A stretch of 8,017 nucleotides of DNA from Phycisphaerales bacterium UBA1845 (GTDB taxonomy: Bacteria > Planctomycetota > Phycisphaerae > UBA1845). A program made the position numbers and the translations under genes. Shown here one piece after another: positions 1-5,640 of the stretch. Each line of letters begins with the position of its first letter. Position 1 is the stretch's first letter. The stretch lies in NCBI GenBank assembly GCA_002338715.1, contig DDIR01000002.1:40756-48772 (forward strand). Direction: 5' to 3'. Under the pieces are notes generated by a model that did no database searches, was not told where the DNA came from, and saw only the letters and a list, made by a program, of their open reading frames with translations.

Positions 1-56
1 CGTCACTTCGTCACTTCGTCACTTCGTCACTCCGCCCCTCCGTCCCTTCATCCCCG
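1..56. repeat. Degenerating 8-bp tandem repeat (CGTCACTT unit)
   Basis: Three perfect copies of CGTCACTT occupy 1-24, followed by CGTCACTC (25-32), CGCCCCTC (33-40), CGTCCCTT (41-48) and CATCCCCG (49-56), so the 8-bp period persists while the copies diverge towards the gene. The array touches the window edge and may extend beyond it. It lies 8 bp past the stop codon of hflX. The period is not a multiple of three and no reading frame uses it, so it is an intergenic simple repeat, probably generated by replication slippage. I see no stem-loop or T-run in it that would make it a terminator. Confidence 0.85.
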
Positions 57-64
57 CCACCCAA

Positions 65-1396
65 TCAAATCGTCTCCAGCGACGGATACCGCGACTGCAA
101 CTGAGCCAGCCAGGTACGGTCAGCCGTCAGCTCCAGCGTCACCATATTCTCGTCATAAGTCTGTTCATGGATCTCGGCATGCTGCGTCAGGAGATTAAGC
201 AGTTTGCCTTCGGACGCCCCAAGTCGAACGGTCGCATCGACGCGCTGCGACGACATCCTTTTCACGATGTAATCGGCGACCTCAGCCAACCCGTTGCCAT
301 TCTTCGCAGAAATCCGAAATGCCGGCGCGTGCTTTTCTTCAAGCACGTCCACCATGCCCAGGTCGGTGGCCTGATCGATCTTGTTGAGCAGAACCAGTGC
401 ATCACGATCGCCGCACCCCAACTCTTCCAACACTTCCTTGACCACCATCACCTGTCGCATGGCATCCTTCGACGACGCATCGACAACATGAAACAGCAGG
501 TCCGCATGGATCGCCTCTTCGAGCGTGGCTTTGAACGACGCGACCAGCTTGTGCGGCAGATTGCGCACGAAACCAACCGTGTCGCTGATGAGGGCATATT
601 GCGACGGCGTGACATCCCATCGCACGGTCTTGGTATCAAGCGTCGCAAAGAGCATGTCGCGTGCATCCTGTCCGGCATCGGTCAGTGCGTTCATGAGCGT
701 GCTCTTGCCCGCGTTGGTGTATCCGACCAGCGAGATCGTGAACTGATCACTGCGCGACTTGACGGCCCGCGTCTTGCGATCGTCGATCTGCTGAATTTGC
801 TTGCGCAAAAACGTCAACCGATCGCGAACGATGCGCCGGTCGACTTCGATCTGACGTTCACCGGGACCGCGCGTTCCGATACCACCGACCGAACCGGCTT
901 GCCCGCCACCGCCCGCGCCGGCGATTCGCTCCAGGTGCGTCCACATACCACGAAGGCGCGGGGACGTGTATTCCAATTGTGCGATCTCCACCTGCAACCG
1001 CGCCTCGCGCGTCCGTGCACGCGATGCAAAGATATCGAGGATGAGTTCGCTCCGATCGATCACCCGCCGATTGGTCGCTTTTTCCAGCGTTCGGATTTGT
1101 GCGGGGGTCAGTTCGTCGTCAAAGATGACAAGGTTGGCTTCGGATGCTTCGCACTTCTCGGTCAATTCCTCAACCTTGCCCTTGCCGATGTGCGTGCGCG
1201 TGGATTCCTTCATCCGCTTTTGCAGCAGACCATCCACAACCTCCGCGCCGGCCGCTTCTGCAAGCATCTTGAGTTCGCCAAGCGGATTGCGCGCATCGAC
1301 CGACGAAGCGTTGGCCGGCGTGATCAACTTGACCAGCACCGCGCGCTCCGTTTCGTTTGCAGGATTCGTATCAATCAGTTTACTGGAGTCCAACAA
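65..1396 (-). CDS. hflX: GTPase HflX (ribosome-associated, ribosome-splitting GTPase)
   Basis: The 443-residue product matches the usual HflX length and layout. An N-terminal HflX domain (about 18-200) includes the THIGKGKVEEL segment (68-78), the glycine-rich linker with GGIGTRGPGE (171-180) and a following basic helix. The G domain starts near 220: Walker A GYTNAGKST (225-233), a switch segment FATLDTKTVR (250-259), DTVGF (272-276) and NKID (338-341). HflX binds the 50S subunit and in E. coli splits stalled 70S ribosomes, notably after heat stress. The start is TTG at 1396, followed at once by a second TTG. An in-frame TAA lies five codons upstream, so the frame cannot begin earlier, and AAGG at 1404-1407 is well spaced. 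No partner gene such as hfq adjoins it. It is separated from rpiB by 227 bp holding its own promoter candidate, so it is probably a single-gene unit. Confidence 0.97.
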   Translation of the reverse strand: MLDSSKLIDTNPANETERAVLVKLITPANASSVDARNPLGELKMLAEAAGAEVVDGLLQKRMKESTRTHIGKGKVEELTEKCEASEANLVIFDDELTPAQIRTLEKATNRRVIDRSELILDIFASRARTREARLQVEIAQLEYTSPRLRGMWTHLERIAGAGGGGQAGSVGGIGTRGPGERQIEVDRRIVRDRLTFLRKQIQQIDDRKTRAVKSRSDQFTISLVGYTNAGKSTLMNALTDAGQDARDMLFATLDTKTVRWDVTPSQYALISDTVGFVRNLPHKLVASFKATLEEAIHADLLFHVVDASSKDAMRQVMVVKEVLEELGCGDRDALVLLNKIDQATDLGMVDVLEEKHAPAFRISAKNGNGLAEVADYIVKRMSSQRVDATVRLGASEGKLLNLLTQHAEIHEQTYDENMVTLELTADRTWLAQLQSRYPSLETI

Positions 1397-1403
1397 TCTA
1401 GAA

Positions 1404-1407
1404 CCTT
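1404..1407 (-). promoter_or_regulatory. Ribosome-binding site of hflX
   Basis: On the minus strand AAGG lies 7 nt before the TTG at 1396 and 10 nt before the second TTG at 1393. It supports a TTG start, since the next in-frame ATG is residue 44, inside the conserved domain. Confidence 0.6.
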
Positions 1408-1483
1408 AGTGCGCGACGACCGTCCAAATCTGACAACCGCGCTGGAATCGTATATGCCACCCGCAACACCCGGCGGGTTGCCT

Positions 1484-1513
1484 ATCATAGAAATGCGTGG
1501 TCCACAGGGTCAA
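1484..1513 (-). promoter_or_regulatory. Sigma-70-type promoter candidate for hflX
   Basis: On the minus strand TTGACC (1508-1513) and TATGAT (1484-1489) are separated by 18 bp. Each hexamer matches the housekeeping consensus at five of six positions. The predicted start near 1477 gives a leader of about 80 nt before the hflX TTG. It sits in the only sizeable gap between rpiB and hflX. It is inferred from sequence alone; the class of sigma factor is assumed. Confidence 0.6.
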
Positions 1514-1623
1514 TCCCTGCGACGGGAAACGTCATTTAGAAGTGCATGAAAACGTACTCTAGATGATCATCGTGATTGGGACATCTGATTTCGCCAGCCT
1601 TCCGCGATTGGTATGACGCCACG

Positions 1624-2076
1624 TCAGCCGGGGCAATTCTCTTTTTCGATCTCGGCGATCTTCTCGATCCGGCGGGCGTGTCGACCGCCCTCGAATTTCG
1701 TTTCCAGCCATGAATTGACAATCAGAAAAAGGAGCTGGTCACCGATCAGGTCTGCCGGCAGACATAGGACGTTTGCGTCATTGTGCTTGCGCGAAAGCTG
1801 CGCGGTCAATTCATCGTGACACAGCGCCGCCCGAACTCCGCGAAGCTTGTTCGCAGCGATCGACATGCCCAACCCCGTACCGCAAATCAAAATCGCGCGA
1901 TCCGATTCACCCTTCGAAACATGACCGGCGGCAATCTTGGCCATGTCGGGATAGTCGCAGCTTTCGGCGTTGTCGCACCCGCAATCCTCCACCTTGTGCT
2001 GGGCATTTCGCAGCATCTCGGCGATGCGCTGCTTGGCGCGATATCCTCGGTGATCGCTCGAAATTGAAATCTTCAT
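1624..2076 (-). CDS. rpiB: Ribose-5-phosphate isomerase B (RpiB/LacAB family)
   Basis: This 150-residue cytoplasmic enzyme interconverts ribose 5-phosphate and ribulose 5-phosphate in the non-oxidative pentose phosphate pathway. It aligns from memory with E. coli RpiB over its full length: SDHRGY (7-12) corresponds to CDHVGF, ILICGTG (62-68) carries the catalytic Cys65, GMSIAANK (70-77) is the phosphate-binding stretch, RKHND (96-100) carries the ring-opening His98, and WLETKFEGGRH (123-133) is the C-terminal signature. The ATG at 2076 is chosen over upstream in-frame codons because homology begins there, AAGGAA lies 8 nt before it (2085-2090), and it overlaps the preceding stop as ATGA (2073-2076), a translational-coupling arrangement. 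Three extra cysteines (32, 34, 40) cluster in a variable loop. LacA/LacB-type activity is possible but no sugar operon is nearby. Confidence 0.96.
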   Translation of the reverse strand: MKISISSDHRGYRAKQRIAEMLRNAQHKVEDCGCDNAESCDYPDMAKIAAGHVSKGESDRAILICGTGLGMSIAANKLRGVRAALCHDELTAQLSRKHNDANVLCLPADLIGDQLLFLIVNSWLETKFEGGRHARRIEKIAEIEKENCPG

Positions 2077-3197
2077 AGCGTTATTTCCTTCAACCGTTGT
2101 TGGACCGCAGCGTGAATCTCCGACGCACACCGTTTGTATTCTTCCGCAGATCCGCCAAACGGGTCGTTGACGTCGCGCCCTTCAATGAGCAATTGTACCT
2201 TGTCACCGACATCAGGCACCATGGATTTCACCGCTTCCAAATGCCCGCTTGTCATGCAGAAGACATGGTCAGCCGTATTGATCAACGCCTGGTCCAGCGA
2301 CTGGGCGCAGTGACCGGACAAATCCGCACCAAGTTCCTTCACCGCCTGAACCGCCCCACCCGATGCCGGTCCACCACCAAACGAACTCGCGCCGGCTGAC
2401 CGTACGAAAATACCCCGATCCGCCAACTCGTCCACGGTGCAGCCTTGCGCTTTCGCAATCTCAAAGCGGCACAGCGCCTCGGCCATCGGGCTGCGACAGG
2501 TGTTTCCACTGCAAACAAAGAGTAGGTTCACGGTCATGTATTTCTTCAGAACCCGCGGTGACACGACACCCTCGCGGAGCACTTCAAATCCGTTCTTATC
2601 GAGTCGGACCACCGTCGAAGGGCCCTCAAACTGCGTGGTGCCGCCGTCAATCGCCAACGCCAGATCGCCATCGAGTTCGGCCAACACCCCTTCAATGTCC
2701 CTGGGCGGTGGTTGTCCTGCCCGGTTTGCACTCGCAGCCACGACAGGATGCGGCACGCGCGAAAGCACATCAATCGCCACACGATGGTCCGGGCAGCGAA
2801 CGCCAATCGTCCGTTCATGGTACAGCAGATTCACGACTTCGGGGCCCAACTCCGAAACGATCTGGGCGTCCTGCGGCGATTCCACCGGAAAAACGACCGA
2901 CAACGGCCCGGGCCAAGCCCGCCGAATGATCCGTTTCGCAACCTGCGAAAGCTCGGGGACGTAGCGATGCACATCGTCTGGCCCCGCGATATGCAGCGAA
3001 AAAGGCTTGCTCGAATCGCGGCCTTTGACCCGCTTGAGCGCGGAAATCGCATCCGCCGAATCGGCACGGGCTGCGACACCGTAGACCGTCTCCGTAGGGA
3101 TCGCGACCAGTTCGCCGGCAGTGAGCAGCGCCGCCGCCTTCGCGACGATCCCCTCATAAGCTTTTGAATCAGAACAGGTTAGAACTTCAGTCGGCAT
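2073..3197 (-). CDS. Fused threonylcarbamoyl-AMP synthase (Sua5/YrdC) and low-molecular-weight phosphatase (YwlE-like)
   Basis: This is a 374-residue two-domain protein. Residues about 10-220 are a Sua5/YrdC/YwlC domain, which makes threonylcarbamoyl-AMP from threonine, bicarbonate and ATP for t6A37 in ANN-decoding tRNAs. Its signatures are IPTETVYGV (33-41), KGRDSSKPF (58-66), RAWPGPLS (93-100), IGVRCPDH (131-138), ASANRAGQ (155-162) and STVVRL (194-199). The long C-terminal domain of archaeal or B. subtilis Sua5 is absent; a phosphatase replaces it. Residues 221-374 form a low-molecular-weight phosphatase with P-loop CSGNTCR (229-235: nucleophile Cys229, Arg235) and the general-acid loop NDPFG (Asp345). 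Thr233 occupies the position that in YwlE (CTGNTCR) confers phosphoarginine specificity, so an arginine phosphatase is plausible. The ATG at 3197 lies just after a strong promoter. The downstream neighbour is rpiB, with an ATGA overlap. Confidence 0.95.
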   Translation of the reverse strand: MPTEVLTCSDSKAYEGIVAKAAALLTAGELVAIPTETVYGVAARADSADAISALKRVKGRDSSKPFSLHIAGPDDVHRYVPELSQVAKRIIRRAWPGPLSVVFPVESPQDAQIVSELGPEVVNLLYHERTIGVRCPDHRVAIDVLSRVPHPVVAASANRAGQPPPRDIEGVLAELDGDLALAIDGGTTQFEGPSTVVRLDKNGFEVLREGVVSPRVLKKYMTVNLLFVCSGNTCRSPMAEALCRFEIAKAQGCTVDELADRGIFVRSAGASSFGGGPASGGAVQAVKELGADLSGHCAQSLDQALINTADHVFCMTSGHLEAVKSMVPDVGDKVQLLIEGRDVNDPFGGSAEEYKRCASEIHAAVQQRLKEITL

Positions 3198-3218
3198 GAT
3201 CTCCGCCCCGAAATCTCG

Positions 3219-3246
3219 ATTATCCGGGATGCGGAATCACTGTCAA
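3219..3246 (-). promoter_or_regulatory. Sigma-70-type promoter for the sua5-phosphatase/rpiB unit
   Basis: On the minus strand a perfect TTGACA (3241-3246) is followed after 16 bp by GATAAT (3219-3224, five of six). The predicted start near 3212 leaves a leader of only about 15 nt before the ATG at 3197, holding a GGAG set closer than usual to the start codon (3 nt). The promoter lies between the small ORF and the fusion gene, so the fusion gene and rpiB probably form their own operon. Confidence 0.75.
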
Positions 3247-3265
3247 GGTTGGCGCTATTTGACGC

Positions 3266-3508
3266 CTACGCCATCGGAGGCGGGCAGGTCCCGTGGTCAT
3301 CCATCTCTGAGAATTCGTTCAGCCAGCGGGCAAGCGCGCCTTTGGGGCCAAACGGATGGGTGTCTCGCAGCTTCAATACCGATTCAAACTGTTCGATCTG
3401 GACGCGCAGTTTGAGGTCGCCGGATTCGTGATGATCCGTTGAGGTTGGGATTGGGACTGGTTTGGAGCCTGGGGCTGAATTGGAAATAGTGGGGCTCGCG
3501 TAGGACAT
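3266..3508 (-). CDS. Small hypothetical protein, 80 residues
   Basis: I do not recognise this protein. The frame runs from ATG at 3508 to TAG at 3266. The main support is a strong Shine-Dalgarno, AGGGAG at 3518-3523, 9 nt before the ATG. The frame also continues upstream to 3688 into the end of ribD, but the internal ATG with the ribosome-binding site is the better start and avoids that overlap. The first 30 residues are rich in Ser, Pro and Thr and look disordered. Residues about 33-70 look folded and helical and include LKLRVQIEQFESVLKLRD, then HPFGPKGALARWLNEFSEMDD, ending in a short CPPPMA tail. There is no signal peptide, membrane segment or known motif. It lies 136 nt after ribD and is followed by the promoter of the next operon. 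A chance frame remains possible. Confidence 0.6.
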   Translation of the reverse strand: MSYASPTISNSAPGSKPVPIPTSTDHHESGDLKLRVQIEQFESVLKLRDTHPFGPKGALARWLNEFSEMDDHGTCPPPMA

Positions 3509-3517
3509 TGGATTGCA

Positions 3518-3523
3518 CTCCCT
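3518..3523 (-). promoter_or_regulatory. Shine-Dalgarno of the small ORF
   Basis: AGGGAG on the minus strand is 9 nt before the ATG at 3508. It is the best anti-Shine-Dalgarno match in the ribD-to-sua5 gap and fixes the start of the 80-residue ORF. Confidence 0.6.
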
Positions 3524-3613
3524 GTTGTGTGGCCAACGTTCGAAATTCGCGGTCGGATTCGCGACGTGGCCACCGTATCCGCCATTTGCAGCGAATTGAT
3601 CCCCTCCACATAG

Positions 3614-3644
3614 AGTATACGACATAGATCGGCGGATCGCCCAA
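3614..3644 (-). promoter_or_regulatory. Weak promoter candidate upstream of the small ORF
   Basis: On the minus strand TATACT (3614-3619) is a good -10, the same hexamer as in the promoter at 6413-6441. The best -35 is only TTGGGC (3639-3644), at a long 19-bp spacing and overlapping the ribD stop region. If used, it would start near 3607 and give a leader of about 100 nt to the ATG at 3508. The small ORF could instead be read from the upstream dksA-lspA-ribD transcript. Confidence 0.3.
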
Positions 3645-4784
3645 TTAGCTTTTGGGATTTGTGAAGCGAACGACGGAATATTGATCACCGTCCATGAAAC
3701 GGTGCTTTATGACCGTTCCGCGCACTGCTTCGCGGACGTAACAATGCCCTGCACCGTCGCAACCGCTCGGTCCGTCGCCCCCCAAAACGATGGGGGCTGT
3801 GAAAACGTGCGATTCATCCACCAGTCCACGATCGAAAAACGCGCCGATCAACGCACCGCCGCCTTCCAGCAAAACGTTGGTCATCCCGCATTTGGCCAGG
3901 TGGCTAAGAGCGCTTTCAGGACTGACTTTCCCCGTGCGAGTACGACAGGTGACGATTTGCACACCCTTGCGTTTGAGCGCTTCACATCGTTTTGAATTGG
4001 CGCGTGTTGCCTGCGATGTGGTCATGATCACGGTGGGAAATTCCCCCGCAGTTTGCACGAGTTTGGACTTCGGTGAGATGTTCAATCCACTGTCGAAGAC
4101 AACGCGTGTCGCGATGCGCCGGGGGCGAACACCCCTTGCAGTCAGCATCGGATCATCCAGCCTCACCGTGCGCGAACCGACGACGATCGCATCCATGCGG
4201 CCACGCAATTGATGAACGATGCGACGGGCTTTCTCGCCCGAGATCCACTTGGAATCACCGCTTGCGGTCGCGATTTTTCCATCGAGGCTCTGGGCCCATT
4301 TGGCGATGACGTAGGGTCGCCTCTTCTCGACGAGCGTTCGAAACGGTGCAATGATTTCAGTCGCAACCTCTTCAAGCAAACCGACGTCCGTTTGAATTCC
4401 ATTCTGGCGCAGCGCTTTGAATCCACCACCGGCCACGCGCGGGAACGGATCGCGACAACCCACCACCACCCGCGCAACTTTTGCTTCGATCAGCGCCTCG
4501 CTGCAGGGGCCCGTCTTTCCCACGTGACAACATGGCTCCAGAGTGACGTACACCGTCGCGCCGGCTGCCTTCGATCCGGCTTGCTTGATCGCGTTAACTT
4601 CAGCGTGCGGACCGCCGAACTTTCGATGCCATCCGGTGGCGATCAGTTTGCCATTTTTGACGATGACGCAGCCGACCATCGGATTGGGTTCGACGCGACC
4701 GAGCCCCTTGAGGGCAGCAGTACATGCAAGCGCCATGAACCGGCGATCGTCTTCATTGAATGGATTGTGTTTGCTCGTTGGCAA
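3645..4784 (-). CDS. ribD: Bifunctional riboflavin biosynthesis protein RibD (pyrimidine deaminase/reductase)
   Basis: The 379-residue protein has both RibD domains at normal length. RibD deaminates and then reduces the pyrimidine intermediate made from GTP in riboflavin synthesis. The deaminase part (about 10-150) shows PNPMVGCVIV (33-42), HAEVNAI (60-66, zinc His60 and catalytic Glu62) and EPCCHVGKTGPC (83-94, zinc Cys85 and Cys94). Families usually read PCSHxGRTPPC, so Cys86 and Gly92 are minor departures. RDPFPRVAGGG (111-121) follows. The NADPH-dependent reductase part (about 155-375) shows AKWAQSLDGKIA (161-172), WISG (180-183), GSRTVRLDDPMLTAR (203-217) and LLEGGGALIGAFF (305-317). The start is TTG at 4784: a TGA three codons upstream blocks extension and homology begins near residue 9. 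No clear Shine-Dalgarno is visible. It lies 29 nt after lspA, probably co-transcribed. No ribE, ribBA or ribH and no FMN riboswitch-like element is in the window. Confidence 0.95.
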   Translation of the reverse strand: MPTSKHNPFNEDDRRFMALACTAALKGLGRVEPNPMVGCVIVKNGKLIATGWHRKFGGPHAEVNAIKQAGSKAAGATVYVTLEPCCHVGKTGPCSEALIEAKVARVVVGCRDPFPRVAGGGFKALRQNGIQTDVGLLEEVATEIIAPFRTLVEKRRPYVIAKWAQSLDGKIATASGDSKWISGEKARRIVHQLRGRMDAIVVGSRTVRLDDPMLTARGVRPRRIATRVVFDSGLNISPKSKLVQTAGEFPTVIMTTSQATRANSKRCEALKRKGVQIVTCRTRTGKVSPESALSHLAKCGMTNVLLEGGGALIGAFFDRGLVDESHVFTAPIVLGGDGPSGCDGAGHCYVREAVRGTVIKHRFMDGDQYSVVRFTNPKS

Positions 4785-4813
4785 TGGGGATCAAGCCATG
4801 TTTGACGATAACG

Positions 4814-5602
4814 TCAGCTGTCGGTCGCGGTGGCGGCTGACTTGGATTCGGCATCCGGAATCGGGCGTTGAAACCAAAACGACAGCAACAACATCGCCAC
4901 GCCGACAACCAGGAACACATCCGCGACGTTAAACACCCACCGCCAGATATCCTTGCCGCCGATCTGCGGCGTGATCTTGAGGAAGTCGCGCACGACGCCA
5001 ACGCGTTTGACGTCGCCAACCAATTCGCTGCGGGGAATCGCCCGATCACCGCCGGTCACCCACCACGGGCGGATGTGAATGTATTCGTTGTCGTCCTTAC
5101 CCCCAGGAACGTGTGTTCCGATCAACGAAAACTCGGGATGATCCGCCGACGGCTTCAAGGTCACCATGTCGTACTGGTGGGCGACGCGGTCGTACAGATT
5201 CCCGAGTGCGCCGGCCAATATCAGCCCCAGCGCCAGATGAACGACGCGCTGCTTGGGGTGACTGCATGAGAACAAGTAGAGGACGAACACCAGCGCAACC
5301 AGCGACGCACCGATGAACAACCACACGAGTCCCGAACCCATGCCGAAAAGCGCCCCGGAATTGAGCGACAAGTTGAAATCGAGCATACCGGGAATGAAAT
5401 TGCGAGGCTCGTTTGGTTTGAGTTCTGAAAATGCCCAACTCTTGGACCACAGATCCGCGATTAACCCCAGCACAACCAGCGTCCACAATCGCAGATGGGC
5501 GGGCACACTGCGCATCGCCCCGCCCTGGAGACCTACGCTTGAATTGCCCGGTGATGCCTGTTCGGAAACAACCGAAGGATTCTCCCCAGGTGCCTCAGAC
5601 AT
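4814..5602 (-). CDS. lspA: Lipoprotein signal peptidase (signal peptidase II) with large periplasmic insertion
   Basis: LspA is an inner-membrane aspartyl protease that removes the signal peptide of lipid-modified prolipoproteins. Four membrane segments are visible (about 38-56, 91-111, 120-138 and 222-244). The signatures are present: DLWSK (50-54; E. coli has DLGSK), NSGALFG (81-87, the conserved N-x-G-A-x-F), AGALGNLYDR (130-139, catalytic Asp138) and VFNVADVFLV (223-232, catalytic Asp228). At 262 residues it is about 100 longer than E. coli LspA. Some 35 extra residues form a polar N-terminal tail. About 70 lie between the two catalytic aspartates, 90 residues apart here against 19 in the Pseudomonas aeruginosa enzyme (Asp124/Asp143). 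All catalytic signatures are intact, so it should be active. The ATG at 5602 has AGGAG at 5611-5615, 8 nt away. It follows the DksA-like gene by 38 nt. Confidence 0.93.
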   Translation of the reverse strand: MSEAPGENPSVVSEQASPGNSSVGLQGGAMRSVPAHLRLWTLVVLGLIADLWSKSWAFSELKPNEPRNFIPGMLDFNLSLNSGALFGMGSGLVWLFIGASLVALVFVLYLFSCSHPKQRVVHLALGLILAGALGNLYDRVAHQYDMVTLKPSADHPEFSLIGTHVPGGKDDNEYIHIRPWWVTGGDRAIPRSELVGDVKRVGVVRDFLKITPQIGGKDIWRWVFNVADVFLVVGVAMLLLSFWFQRPIPDAESKSAATATDS

Positions 5603-5610
5603 GATGTTGG

Positions 5611-5615
5611 CTCCT
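5611..5615 (-). promoter_or_regulatory. Shine-Dalgarno of lspA
   Basis: AGGAG on the minus strand lies 8 nt before the ATG at 5602. It supports the long N-terminal tail being translated, as opposed to a start at Met30 nearer the first membrane segment. Confidence 0.75.
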
Positions 5616-5640
5616 GGAAAAGGGACCGTGACTCATCCTA

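Noticed and set aside
1463..1481. Imperfect hairpin (GCAA-CCC / GGG-TTGC with 3-nt loop) as a terminator for rpiB
   Set aside because: No T-run follows on the minus strand, the stem is bulged, and it overlaps the predicted hflX start point, so an intrinsic terminator is not supported.
167..1549. A 460-codon open frame on the plus strand opposite hflX
   Set aside because: It is the antisense shadow of hflX, rich in Arg, His and Gln with no domain; the minus-strand frame carries all G-domain motifs.
1562..1571. Perfect 10-bp palindrome GATGATCATC upstream of the hflX promoter, as an operator
   Set aside because: A 10-bp palindrome is expected by chance in a few hundred bases reasonably often, it lies about 50 bp upstream of the -35, and no second copy was seen.
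1613..1625. TGACG-CCA-CGTCA inverted repeat at the rpiB stop codon
   Set aside because: The 5-bp stem overlaps the stop codon and has no T-run; too short to call a terminator.
2363..2964. Plus-strand open frames of 175-188 codons within the fusion gene
   Set aside because: Low-complexity Arg/Pro/Ser-rich translations opposite a clearly coding strand; shadows.
3509..3688. N-terminal extension of the small ORF, overlapping the end of ribD
   Set aside because: The extension would overlap ribD by 44 bp and has no ribosome-binding site, while the ATG at 3508 has a strong one.
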